Source: Aquimarina spongiae (lineage in GTDB: Bacteria; Bacteroidota; Bacteroidia; Flavobacteriales; Flavobacteriaceae). From it: DNA of 64,000 nucleotides. Shown in pieces: positions 9,338 to 18,384 of the stretch (within the stretch, counting starts at the first letter, position 1; each line of letters opens with the position of its first letter). The notes under the pieces were generated by a model. It did no database searches, was not told the DNA's origin, and was given only the letters and a program-made list of their open reading frames with translations. The DNA lies in the NCBI RefSeq assembly GCF_900141785.1, contig NZ_FQYP01000010.1, positions 1 to 64,000 of the forward strand. Direction: 5' to 3'. Both the position numbers and the translations under genes were made by a program.

Positions 9338-11542
9338 ATGACCGAAGCTGCTATCGAAGAAGAAAACAAACAGATTGCAAAGCAATACAAAGAGTTGCTT
9401 CGTATTAGTTATAGAGATCTTTCTAAAGAGGATAAAAAACTAATACGACAGGCTTTTGATGTTGCTGTAGATGCTCATAAAGATCAGAGACGCAAAAGTG
9501 GTGAAGCTTATATCTTTCACCCTATCGCCGTTGCCAAAATAGTAGCTAGCGAAATAGGCTTGGATGCAACATCTATCGCTGCGGCCTTACTTCACGATGT
9601 AGTAGAAGATACCGAGTATACCCTGGTAGATATCGAGCAGATGTTTGGAGAAACTGTAGCTCGTATTGTTGACGGACTTACCAAAATTTCTTCCTTAAAA
9701 AAAGATAAAGACATATCGCTGCAAGCAGAAAACTTCAGAAAAATGCTACTTACCCTTAATGATGATGTTCGGGTAATTATCATTAAGATTGCAGATCGAT
9801 TACACAACATGCAAACTATGGATGCCATGCGACCTGATAAGCAAGTCAAAATTGCATCCGAAACTTTATACATTTACGCTCCTCTCGCCCATCGAATAGG
9901 GCTTTACAATATCAAAACAGAGCTTGAAGACCTAGGCCTCAAATACACCGAGCCTGAAGTTTATAAAGACATCCTAGAAAAAATAACGGAAAGCAAAGAA
10001 GAGCAAGATGCTTACATCAAGAGATTTTCCGACAAAATTAGGGAAGGACTTGATAGAGAAGGGTTAACCTACGATATCAAAGGTAGACCAAAGTCTATTT
10101 TTTCGATCCGAAGAAAAATGGTAAAGCAAAATATTTCATTTGATGAAGTATATGACAAATTTGCCATTCGGATTATTTACAAATCAGATTTTGAAAATGA
10201 AAAGTTCATTGCTTGGAAGATCTATACGGTTGTAACCGATTATTATCGTCCCAACCCTATTCGTTTAAGAGATTGGATTTCTCAACCCAAATCCACAGGA
10301 TATGAAGCACTGCATATTACCGTAATCGGACCTGATAGTAAATGGGTAGAAGTACAAATACGTAGTGAGCGTATGCATGAAATTGCAGAAAAAGGATATG
10401 CTGCGCATTACAAATACAAAAATACTGAAGAGAAACAAGACCAGGGTCTTGATGGATGGCTAAATCGTCTACAAGAGGCTTTAGAAAACTCGGAAGCCAA
10501 TGCTGTTGATTTTGTCGAAGAATTTAAACTTAACCTCTATTCTAAAGAAATATTTGTGTTTACTCCCGAGGGAGACCTTAAATCACTTCCAAAAGGAGCT
10601 ACAGCACTAGACTTTGGTTTTAGCGTACATACCGAGGTAGGTCTTAGAACCAGAGGATCTCGAGTAAACGGAAAATTGGTACCGCTCAGTCACGAATTGA
10701 AAAGTGGTGATCAAGTAGAAATTATTACTTCTCCTAAATCTAAACCATCTTCGAGTTGGTTAGATTACGCTACCACAGCTAGAGCCAGATCAAAAATAAA
10801 ATCTGCACTTAGAGACGAGAAAAAGCAAATTGCGGAAGAGGGTAAAGTGATTCTAAAACGAAAACTTCGTTCTCAAAAGATCACCATGAGCGAAAAAGTG
10901 GTCAACGAATTGGTGCTCTATTTTAAATTGAAAACAAGTCTGGATCTTTTCTACAGGGTTGGTATTGGTACTATAGATAACCAGAAAATTAAGGAATTTG
11001 CTACAACCCGAAGTAATGTTTTCATGAATTTTATCAAAAATAGAATTCGCCGAGGAAACGTGAAAGATGTAGACAAAGAAGAAATTACTTCGAAATATGA
11101 TTTACTAGTTTTTGGTAAAGATTCTGAAAAACTGGAATATAAACTTTCCAACTGTTGTAATCCTATTCCCGGAGATGATGTTTTTGGTTTTATTACCGTA
11201 AACGAAGGTATTAAAGTACACAAAAACAATTGTCCAAACGCACTACAACTACAAAGTAATTATGCTTACCGCATCATGCCGGCAAAGTGGATCGATTCTT
11301 CGCAAGAAGAGTTTAAAGCCGTTATTAAATTGAATGGTATTGATAATATTGGAGTAGTAAATGAGGTAACACAAATCATTTCAAACAATATGCATTTGGC
11401 TATCTACAATATGAATTTTGATACTAATGATGGTGTATTTACAGGTAAAATTACCGTTGGAGTAAGAAATAAAGATACCCTAAAAACAGTAATGAAAAAT
11501 CTTTCCAAAATAAGTGGTATTGATAAAGTAGTTCGTGAATAA
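9338..11542 (+). CDS. Bifunctional (p)ppGpp synthetase/hydrolase (RelA/SpoT)
   Basis: A 734-residue stringent-response enzyme that makes and degrades (p)ppGpp. The hydrolase HD domain is intact (FHPIAVAKI, LLHDVVEDT, IKIADRLHNM; about 50-200). The synthetase domain follows (IKGRPKSIFSIRRKM, RLRDWISQPKSTGYEALH; about 240-360), then a TGS domain (VFTPEGDLKSLPKGATALDF), a zinc-finger-like stretch with CCNPIPGD, and a C-terminal ACT domain. With both catalytic halves intact, it probably is the long Rel enzyme of this organism. The gap before it (9166-9337) has a weak ATAGTGA/TCACTAT inverted repeat. Confidence 0.96.
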   Translation: MTEAAIEEENKQIAKQYKELLRISYRDLSKEDKKLIRQAFDVAVDAHKDQRRKSGEAYIFHPIAVAKIVASEIGLDATSIAAALLHDVVEDTEYTLVDIEQMFGETVARIVDGLTKISSLKKDKDISLQAENFRKMLLTLNDDVRVIIIKIADRLHNMQTMDAMRPDKQVKIASETLYIYAPLAHRIGLYNIKTELEDLGLKYTEPEVYKDILEKITESKEEQDAYIKRFSDKIREGLDREGLTYDIKGRPKSIFSIRRKMVKQNISFDEVYDKFAIRIIYKSDFENEKFIAWKIYTVVTDYYRPNPIRLRDWISQPKSTGYEALHITVIGPDSKWVEVQIRSERMHEIAEKGYAAHYKYKNTEEKQDQGLDGWLNRLQEALENSEANAVDFVEEFKLNLYSKEIFVFTPEGDLKSLPKGATALDFGFSVHTEVGLRTRGSRVNGKLVPLSHELKSGDQVEIITSPKSKPSSSWLDYATTARARSKIKSALRDEKKQIAEEGKVILKRKLRSQKITMSEKVVNELVLYFKLKTSLDLFYRVGIGTIDNQKIKEFATTRSNVFMNFIKNRIRRGNVKDVDKEEITSKYDLLVFGKDSEKLEYKLSNCCNPIPGDDVFGFITVNEGIKVHKNNCPNALQLQSNYAYRIMPAKWIDSSQEEFKAVIKLNGIDNIGVVNEVTQIISNNMHLAIYNMNFDTNDGVFTGKITVGVRNKDTLKTVMKNLSKISGIDKVVRE

Positions 11543-11551
11543 AAAATAATG

Positions 11552-11559
11552 TAACTTTG
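11552..11559 (+). promoter_or_regulatory. -7 box of the Fur-family gene
   Basis: TAACTTTG matches TAnnTTTG; the ATG follows 13 bases later. It lies just ten bases after the rel stop, suggesting the Fur-purA pair has its own promoter. Confidence 0.5.
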
Positions 11560-11572
11560 CGTTTTTGAGCGT

Positions 11573-12040
11573 ATGAGTACTAGAGCAACTACACAAAATG
11601 ACCAAAACATCGTTAAGAACGTGTTTACCAGTTTCTTAGAAGAAAACGGACACCGTAAAACACCCGAACGATACGCAATTCTACAGGAAATTTATGAAAG
11701 TGACGAGCATTTTGACATAGAATCACTCTATATCAAAATGAAAAACAAAAATTATAGGGTAAGTCGTGCTACTCTATATAATACTATCGAACTTCTTTTG
11801 GAGTGCAAACTGGTTCGAAAACATCAATTTGGACAAAATCAGGCCCAGTATGAAAAATCATATTTTGACAGGCAACACGATCATTTGATTTTGACCGATA
11901 CCGGAGATGTTCTTGAGTTTTGTGATCCTAGAATTCAATCCATTAAAAAAACAATAGAAGAAATATTTGACGTGGATATCACTAACCACTCACTATATTT
12001 TTACGGAACTAAAAAGAAACCAACTAATCAAGACAACTAA
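11573..12040 (+). CDS. Fur-family transcriptional regulator
   Basis: A 155-residue metal-responsive repressor. A winged-helix DNA-binding half (about 15-90; KTPERYAILQEIYES, VSRATLYNTIELL) is followed by a dimerisation half with the metal-binding DRQHDHLIL. In classic Fur/PerR the next residues hold a CxxC for structural zinc; here the stretch reads LILTDTGDVLEF, so both cysteines are absent, and no second CxxC is seen at the C-terminus. It may therefore be a zinc-structural-site-free Fur. The stop overlaps the purA start (TAATG), so the two are translationally coupled. The regulated metal (Fe, Mn or Zn) cannot be told. Confidence 0.9.
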   Translation: MSTRATTQNDQNIVKNVFTSFLEENGHRKTPERYAILQEIYESDEHFDIESLYIKMKNKNYRVSRATLYNTIELLLECKLVRKHQFGQNQAQYEKSYFDRQHDHLILTDTGDVLEFCDPRIQSIKKTIEEIFDVDITNHSLYFYGTKKKPTNQDN

Positions 12041-13311
12041 TGGCGGTAAATTTATTGCTAGGTCTTCAATGGGGAGACGAAGGTAAAGGAAAAATTGTAG
12101 ACGTTCTTACCAAAGATTATGATATTATTGCACGATTTCAAGGAGGTCCAAATGCAGGACATACTTTAGAATTTGATGGTATCAAACATGTATTGCATAC
12201 GATCCCAAGTGGGATTTTTCATGACAAAGCCATTAATTTGGTTGGAAACGGAGTCGTAATTGACCCTGTAATTTTCAAGAAAGAATTAGATAACCTAAAT
12301 AAGTTCAATCTGGATTATAAATCCAAATTACTTATCTCTAGAAAAGCACATTTAATTTTACCTACCCATAGAATTTTGGATGCCGCTTCTGAAGCATCTA
12401 AAGGAAAAGCAAAAATCGGTTCTACTCTTAAAGGAATTGGTCCTACTTATATGGACAAAACCGGAAGAAACGGTATTCGCGTTGGTGATTTAGAGCTTGA
12501 TGACTGGAAAGAACGTTATCGTAATCTAGCCAACAAACATGAAGCCATGATCGATTTCTATGATGCTAAAATCGAGTACGATTTGGTAGAATTAGAAAAT
12601 GAATTCTTCGAAGCCGTTGAAACCTTAAAAACCCTTACTTTTATTGATAGTGAAGAATACTTGCATCAAGCACAAAAGGAAGGAAAAACAATTTTGGCAG
12701 AAGGCGCACAAGGATCACTTCTAGACATTGATTTTGGAACGTATCCATTTGTTACCTCTTCGAACACCACTGCTGCTGGAGCATGTACAGGTCTTGGAAT
12801 TGCTCCAAACAAAATCAAAGATGTGTTTGGTATATTCAAAGCGTATACGACTCGAGTGGGTAGCGGTCCTTTCCCTACAGAATTATTTGATGATAACGGA
12901 GAAACAATGGCTCGTGTAGGTCATGAGTTTGGGGCTACTACTGGTCGACCTAGAAGATGTGGATGGCTTGATTTGGTAGCTTTAAAATATGCAGTTCACG
13001 TGAATGGTGTTACCAAGCTAATGATGATGAAAGGCGATGTATTAAGCGGTTTTGATATGCTTAAAGTTTGTACTGCCTACTCTTACAAAGGAAAAACGAT
13101 CGATCACCTTCCATATAATATTGAACCAGAAAATGTAACTCCAATTTATACAGAGATGAAGGGATGGTCAGAAGATCTTACTCAAATGACTGAGGCTTCT
13201 CAACTTCCTAAAGAATTGAATGAATACATTGCATTTTTGGAAAAGGAGCTAGAAACTCCGATTACTATTGTTTCTGTCGGACCAGATAGAAAACAAACCA
13301 TCCATAGATAA
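12040..13311 (+). CDS. purA: Adenylosuccinate synthetase
   Basis: Joins IMP and aspartate with GTP to form adenylosuccinate, the first committed step to AMP. The 423 residues match the family. The GTP-binding loop WGDEGKGKIVD lies near residue 11, followed by GGPNAGHT, IGSTLKGIGPTY, EGAQGSLLDIDFGTYPFVTSSNT and TTGRPRRCGW. The ATG overlaps the stop of the Fur-family gene, so its expression probably follows that regulator. A bidirectional terminator lies 23 bases after the stop. Confidence 0.97.
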   Translation: MAVNLLLGLQWGDEGKGKIVDVLTKDYDIIARFQGGPNAGHTLEFDGIKHVLHTIPSGIFHDKAINLVGNGVVIDPVIFKKELDNLNKFNLDYKSKLLISRKAHLILPTHRILDAASEASKGKAKIGSTLKGIGPTYMDKTGRNGIRVGDLELDDWKERYRNLANKHEAMIDFYDAKIEYDLVELENEFFEAVETLKTLTFIDSEEYLHQAQKEGKTILAEGAQGSLLDIDFGTYPFVTSSNTTAAGACTGLGIAPNKIKDVFGIFKAYTTRVGSGPFPTELFDDNGETMARVGHEFGATTGRPRRCGWLDLVALKYAVHVNGVTKLMMMKGDVLSGFDMLKVCTAYSYKGKTIDHLPYNIEPENVTPIYTEMKGWSEDLTQMTEASQLPKELNEYIAFLEKELETPITIVSVGPDRKQTIHR

Positions 13312-13333
13312 AAAGATATAACTAGTATCATAT

Positions 13334-13367
13334 AAAAAAGCTGCCTTGAAGGGCAGCTTTTTCTTTT
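13334..13367. terminator. Bidirectional terminator between purA and the PD40 gene
   Basis: AAAAAGCTGCC and GGCAGCTTTTT pair around a short TTGAAG loop. A and T runs on both sides let it serve purA on plus and the converging PD40 gene on minus. Confidence 0.88.
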
Positions 13368-13387
13368 ATATAACCAAGAAATAAAAA

Positions 13388-14536
13388 TTACCAGGAAGTA
13401 ATTTCTACATCTTTTTCTTTGATATTCATGATACGTTCCATTTTTTTCATGGTTTTAGGTTTGTTTAGACCCGACTCTGGAAATGGTACAAGCTTCCTAA
13501 ATCCGTAAATATCGTCATTACCTTCGCCTCCATCCCGATTACTAGCAAAATATCCAACTTTATTTTCTTCGTTAATCACAAATGTAAAATCATCTTTAGG
13601 TCCATTAATTGGATAACCCAAATTATATGCTTTAGACATAGCATTTTCATCTTGCAATACCATATAAACATCAAGATTTCCATAGCCAATATGCCCATCA
13701 CTAGCGAAAAACAAATTTCCTTTATCACTGACAAATGGAAATGTTTCTCTACCTGGTGTGTTAATTTGCTCTCCTAAATTATAGGGAGTACCAAATGTTC
13801 CATCCTCAAAAATTTCTACCGCATATAAATCAGACTTACCATAACTTCCAGGCATATCGCTTGCAAAGTATAGCACCTTTCCATCGGCAGACAACGCAGG
13901 ATGCGCAACCGAATACTCATCACTACAAAAGGGCAACTCTTCTACATTTACCCATTTCCCATTTTTATTAGTGGCTTTATAAATTTTTAGAAGTACTTCG
14001 CCTTCAGCATTAGCACTCCATCTATGATTGACGTAATTATTCCTTGTAAAATACACAGTTGTTCCATCCTCACTAAATACCGCAGAAGATTCATGAAATC
14101 TGGTATTTATGTTTCCTTTTACCTTTTTGATGACCTCCTTATCAGATTTATTCGAAGCTATATATAAATCTGAAAAAGGCTGTTTATTTTCTTCATCGTA
14201 AGATTTTGAAATACTCCTTGTATTTCTAGAAGAAGAAAACACAAGCTCCTCATTATGAAAGTAGGGAGCATAATCCGAATTTTTGGAGTTGATGTTTAAA
14301 ATATGGAGTTCATATCCTTCTGACTCGATGGCTAATGAAGTAAAGCTATCCAACAAATCCACATAGTCATTTGATGTAGCTTCATTTTCTTCTACCAATG
14401 TAAAAGTAAATTGATTATCATCATACTCATAATCAGCAAGATTCTGATGTACCAACTCCAATTGTTTCCCCTGGGAATACAATATCCCACAAAACGAGAA
14501 AAAAAACAGCCCCAAATGGTTTTTTCTCAAAAACAT
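13388..14536 (-). CDS. Exported PD40/WD40-like beta-propeller protein
   Basis: A 382-residue secreted protein with a signal peptide (cleavage probably after ILYSQ). Its body is a run of PD40 repeats, each with an xLYFAS-type strand and a DLY or DIY turn: FSSSRNT...SDLYIAS, VYFTRN, LYFASDMPGSYGKSDLYAV, LFFASDGHIGYGNLDVYMV, GYFASNRDGGEGNDDIYGF. In many Bacteroidota the same repeats form the middle of OmpA-family proteins that carry TPRs before and a peptidoglycan-binding OmpA domain after. Both are absent here, so this is a stand-alone propeller, probably periplasmic or surface-located. Function unknown; T9SS or Por-complex accessory roles are possible but unproven. Confidence 0.85.
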   Translation of the reverse strand: MFLRKNHLGLFFFSFCGILYSQGKQLELVHQNLADYEYDDNQFTFTLVEENEATSNDYVDLLDSFTSLAIESEGYELHILNINSKNSDYAPYFHNEELVFSSSRNTRSISKSYDEENKQPFSDLYIASNKSDKEVIKKVKGNINTRFHESSAVFSEDGTTVYFTRNNYVNHRWSANAEGEVLLKIYKATNKNGKWVNVEELPFCSDEYSVAHPALSADGKVLYFASDMPGSYGKSDLYAVEIFEDGTFGTPYNLGEQINTPGRETFPFVSDKGNLFFASDGHIGYGNLDVYMVLQDENAMSKAYNLGYPINGPKDDFTFVINEENKVGYFASNRDGGEGNDDIYGFRKLVPFPESGLNKPKTMKKMERIMNIKEKDVEITSW

Positions 14537-14961
14537 ATTTTATTTTTTTGTTGAGTGTATTACAACTTTAGTCTCCTTTTATTCAAACACATAACATAGC
14601 TTCTCAAAAGGTATTTCCCGCACCTTCTAAAAATTAAATAATTGAATCGTAAAAGAAGTGTCGATCAATACTATCCCCATAGTATTGATTCATGATTTTT
14701 TGTTAGCGAAGGACAATTTACTGATACTTAAATATATATAATGTTAAAAAAACCGAAAATTTCAATTTCTGTAAAAAAAACTGCAAACACTCCCCTTTCT
14801 AAAATGAGGGATACCCCATATATATTAGGGTGATAAAGGACAAAAAACTTTCTTGTTTGGGACATTGAAAAAACTAAATTTGATGCAACACCAAAAACAA
14901 GAATAAGTATTTACTATTTGAACAATCATTAGATACAATTTTCGTTATTTTGCATACAAAT
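14537..14961. other. Regulatory gap between divergent genes
   Basis: No coding region is visible in these 425 bases. It holds a perfect 11-bp inverted repeat with a CCCC loop (14664-14689) followed by six T, and two tandem CCCC-(A/T-rich)-GGG elements 22 bases apart (about 14792-14832), then the OstA-like gene's weak -7 box (14945-14952). Confidence 0.6.
14664..14689. repeat. Perfect 11-bp inverted repeat, CCCC loop
   Basis: ATCAATACTAT at 14664-14674 and ATAGTATTGAT at 14679-14689 surround CCCC. TTTTTT follows at 14696-14701, so on the plus strand it looks like a weak terminator, yet no plus-strand gene precedes it. An operator or the end of a small RNA are the alternatives. Confidence 0.75.
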
Positions 14962-16848
14962 TTGAAATACTTGAAAAATACATTTCTCTATATTGTTTTT
15001 TGTCTTCTGTTGAGTGCTTTATCCTTTGCTCAGGAAGGAAAACCGATAAAAGTACAATCCGATCGTACCATTAAGGATCAAAACAGATTTCCTGGTGCCA
15101 CTATCCTTGCCAAAGTAGATGAGCAGGTATATATGCAACATGAAGGTATTGAAATCTGGTGTGATCAAGCCATTCATTATAGTGAGGATAGATTCGTGAA
15201 AGCCTTAGGAAATGTAAAAATGATCCAAGGGGATACGATTACCATGACTAGCACATATGCAGAATACAATGGGGATACACAATTTGCATATGCCAGTGAA
15301 AATGTATTTATGGAGACTCCTTCGAATACTTTAAGAACAGACACCTTATTCTTTGATCGATTACGACAACAGGCCTATTACCGTAGCGGGGGCACAGTAA
15401 GGGATTCTTCGAACACATTAACTAGTCGTATTGGACGCTATTTTATGGATAGAAAACAATACTCGTTTAATACCGATGTAAAAATTGTAAACCCAGAAAA
15501 CACTGTAGATTCGGATCGATTAGATTATTACACAGAAAACGGACATGCTTATTTGTATGGCCCCTCTACAGTAAAGGGAAAAGAAAGTACGCTCTATTGT
15601 GAGCGCGGGTTCTATGACACCAAAGTAAAAACAGGATATGCTATCAAAAACGCACGTATTGATTATGACAATCGAACAGTTTTTGGAGATAGTATTTTTT
15701 ATAATAGCGCCATTCAATTTGCTTCAGCCACGAACAACATAAAAGTTCTTGACACTGCTAACAATTCAGTAATTACAGGGCATTATGCCGAAGTTTTCAA
15801 AGACAAGGATTCCGTATTTATCACAAAAAGAGCGCTTGCGGCTACCTTACAAGAAAACGATTCGATTTATATCCATAGTGATACTTTGATGGTAACCGGA
15901 AAACCCGAACATCGGATCATGAATGGCTTTTATGATGTAAGGATCTATAAGAGTAATATGAGCGGTAAAAGTGATTCTATTAATGTAGATCAAACTACGG
16001 GGTATACCAAAATGATCGGAAGGCCTATCATTTGGTCTCAAAGAAATCAAATGACTGGAGATACTATAAAAATTATCTCTAACAAAGAAACCGAAAAACT
16101 AGATTCATTACTAGTCTATCAAAATGCTTTTTTGGTCCAAGAAGATACTTTAAAAGCTGGATTTAATCAGGTAAAAGGACAAACACTTTATGGTCTGTTT
16201 AAGGATAATGAAATCTATCAGGTAGATATTGATAAAAACACCGAAACTATCTTTTATCAAAGAGAAAGCGAGGGAGATCTTAAGCTTATTGGTATCAACA
16301 AAGTATTATCCAGTTCTATTAAATTGTTATTAGAACAAAGAGAAATCGTAGATGTCTACTATTATCAAAACGTTGATGGAACCTTGTACCGAGAAATTGA
16401 TTTGCCAGAAAATGCTAGAGAATTATCTGGGTTTCATTGGCGGGGTGATGAAAGAATTAACAGCAAGGCAGATCTATTTCGAGGAGAAAAACCTCCTAAA
16501 TTAACTAAAATAACTGGAATCCCTTTACCAAAAGATGAAGCAGATTTCTTTGATGAGGAAACGGTAAAACGTTTGGAAGAAAGTAAATCAGAAGGCTCTC
16601 GCTTGCTAGAGCAGGAGTTAAAAGATGCTGAATTGAAAAAAACCAACGAAGAGTTGGATTCCATTTCTTCTCCTGTACAGCAAAAGATACAGGAAGAAAT
16701 TGATACACAAAAAAAAGACACTAAGAAAAAGAGTTCTTTTATCGACATGGATCTGCAACGTACGGCTAGACAGAGAGATAGTATTACGGTTACTACGCTA
16801 AAACATGTCAAGCAAAAGGATAGCTTGCAAAGGTTATCCAACAATTAA
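14962..16848 (+). CDS. OstA/LptA-like periplasmic protein
   Basis: A long (about 628-residue) exported protein with an OstA-like N-terminal region, the fold used by LptA/LptD to carry LPS across the periplasm. After a signal peptide (IVFCLLLSALSFAQ) come beta-rich repeats with the typical pattern of A(Y/H)Y, ALGNVKMIQGDTITMTS, AYASENVFMETPSNTLRTDT, and VKGKESTLYCERGFYDT. The C-terminal 130 residues are highly charged and helical. The start is uncertain: TTG at 14962 or 14971 fits the predicted transcription start, while TTG at 14950 would lie before it. The aminotransferase gene begins 17 bases after the stop. LptA-like function is from homology pattern only. Confidence 0.85.
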   Translation: MKYLKNTFLYIVFCLLLSALSFAQEGKPIKVQSDRTIKDQNRFPGATILAKVDEQVYMQHEGIEIWCDQAIHYSEDRFVKALGNVKMIQGDTITMTSTYAEYNGDTQFAYASENVFMETPSNTLRTDTLFFDRLRQQAYYRSGGTVRDSSNTLTSRIGRYFMDRKQYSFNTDVKIVNPENTVDSDRLDYYTENGHAYLYGPSTVKGKESTLYCERGFYDTKVKTGYAIKNARIDYDNRTVFGDSIFYNSAIQFASATNNIKVLDTANNSVITGHYAEVFKDKDSVFITKRALAATLQENDSIYIHSDTLMVTGKPEHRIMNGFYDVRIYKSNMSGKSDSINVDQTTGYTKMIGRPIIWSQRNQMTGDTIKIISNKETEKLDSLLVYQNAFLVQEDTLKAGFNQVKGQTLYGLFKDNEIYQVDIDKNTETIFYQRESEGDLKLIGINKVLSSSIKLLLEQREIVDVYYYQNVDGTLYREIDLPENARELSGFHWRGDERINSKADLFRGEKPPKLTKITGIPLPKDEADFFDEETVKRLEESKSEGSRLLEQELKDAELKKTNEELDSISSPVQQKIQEEIDTQKKDTKKKSSFIDMDLQRTARQRDSITVTTLKHVKQKDSLQRLSNN

Positions 16849-16865
16849 TGTAAGACCATTGCATC

Positions 16866-18068
16866 TTGAAAAAGGACTTTTTCAAATATCAGGCACAAAC
16901 CACACCTCACCCATTGGCCATGGAAATATCACATGCCGAGGGTTCTTATATCTATAATCGTGCTGGTAAAAAATATTTGGATTTTGTAGCCGGAGTATCG
17001 GCGTGTAGTTTGGGACACAGGCACCCTAGAGTTGTAGAATCCGTAAAGGAGCAACTTGATAAATATCTTCATGTAATGGTGTACGGTGAGTATATCCAGG
17101 AACCAGCGGTAGCATTGACTAAATTACTCGCCCATCACCTACCCTCTTCTTTATCAAAAACGTATTTAACCAACTCAGGTACCGAAGCTATTGAAGGTTC
17201 TCTAAAATTAGCACGCAGGGTTACCGGACGAAGTGAAATCATTGCAGCAAAGCATGCCTATCATGGAAACACCATGGGATCCATGAGTGTTATGGGGTAT
17301 GAAGAACGCAAACAAGCATTTAGACCTTTGATACCCGATGTCAAATTCATCACGTTTAATAACGAACAAGAACTTGAGCAGATTACTACAAGTACGGCTG
17401 GAGTAATTTTGGAAACGATACAGGGAGGTGCCGGTTTTATTACTCCGAGTAATGACTATCTCAAAAAAGTCAGTAAACGCTGTCATGAAGTTGGAGCACT
17501 TCTGATACTGGATGAAATACAACCAGGGTTTGGGAGAACTGGTAAGCTATTTGGTTTTCAAAATTATGGACTTACTCCGGATATTGTGGTTATGGGTAAA
17601 GGTATGGGAGGAGGACTACCTATTGGAGCTTTTACTGCTTCGGAAGACCACATGAATACTTTACAAGATCAACCAAAACTAGGTCATATTACCACTTTTG
17701 GAGGCAATCCGGTTATTGCTTCAGCTGCATTGGCAACACTACAAGAAATTACCGAGAGTGACTTAATGGCAGAAACGCTAGAAAAAGAAAAATTATTCAG
17801 GTCCTTACTGGTACACCCTTTGATTGAAGAAATTAGAGGAATCGGACTCATGTTAGCTTTTATGACTCCTTCTTCAGAAATTACGAACGAAGTAGTACTA
17901 CGATGTCAGGATAAAGGGCTTATCTTATTCTGGTTGTTATTTGAGCCAAGAGCAGTACGCATTACCCCTCCTCTTACCATTTCTACAGCAGAAATAAAAG
18001 AAGGTTGTGCCATCATCATCTCTGTATTAGATGAGCTCTTACAAGAAAGAAAACTAGCTAAAAATTAG
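16866..18068 (+). CDS. Class III PLP aminotransferase
   Basis: A 400-residue fold-type I PLP enzyme that moves an amino group from an amino donor to a keto acid or aldehyde, in the acetylornithine/4-aminobutyrate/ornithine aminotransferase group. Visible motifs are NSGTEAIEGSLKLAR (cofactor phosphate), AYHGNTMGSMSVMG, LDEIQPGFGRTG (Asp that pairs with the pyridine nitrogen) and VVMGKGMGGGLPIGAF (Schiff-base Lys). The substrate is not clear from sequence. The start is TTG, with the conserved KKDFFKYQAQTTPHP following, and the gene is 17 bases after the OstA-like gene, suggesting co-transcription. Confidence 0.9.
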   Translation: MKKDFFKYQAQTTPHPLAMEISHAEGSYIYNRAGKKYLDFVAGVSACSLGHRHPRVVESVKEQLDKYLHVMVYGEYIQEPAVALTKLLAHHLPSSLSKTYLTNSGTEAIEGSLKLARRVTGRSEIIAAKHAYHGNTMGSMSVMGYEERKQAFRPLIPDVKFITFNNEQELEQITTSTAGVILETIQGGAGFITPSNDYLKKVSKRCHEVGALLILDEIQPGFGRTGKLFGFQNYGLTPDIVVMGKGMGGGLPIGAFTASEDHMNTLQDQPKLGHITTFGGNPVIASAALATLQEITESDLMAETLEKEKLFRSLLVHPLIEEIRGIGLMLAFMTPSSEITNEVVLRCQDKGLILFWLLFEPRAVRITPPLTISTAEIKEGCAIIISVLDELLQERKLAKN

Positions 18069-18384
18069 CATTTTGTCCTCAAAAATGTTATCTTAAACCT
18101 ACTATTCCAACTAAACACACAATCCTTACTCTTTTCTAAAAACTCATAGTGACTGACAAAATATGGTCATTTTACAAATGGTACATATTTTGTTAATTAG
18201 TTTGTTAAAAACAATTGATTGCTCAAGTTAAAACATGCAATTTCATTTGTAATTTTAATACTGAGGAAATCAATAGTGCGAAAATAAATGAAGTATGGGA
18301 TGTATTAATTATTCGTTTTTGTTGGGGAAAACAAAATCAGTTTGACATTACTGTCCATTTATTGAGCATCTTTAATCAACGTGT
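18069..18384. other. Gene-free gap with a nested inverted repeat
   Basis: No coding region seen. It contains an extended hairpin at 18156-18193: outer arms ACAAAATATG and CATATTTTGT (10 bp, perfect) and inner arms CATTT/AAATG around TAC. The rest is AT-rich with no clear promoter box near the TPR gene. Confidence 0.5.
18156..18193. repeat. Nested inverted repeat upstream of the TPR gene
   Basis: Outer arms 18156-18165 and 18184-18193 pair perfectly; inner CATTT-TAC-AAATG adds five more pairs after a two/three-base bulge. AT-rich, and no U-run directly after it, so an operator or RNA structure is more likely than a terminator. Confidence 0.7.
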
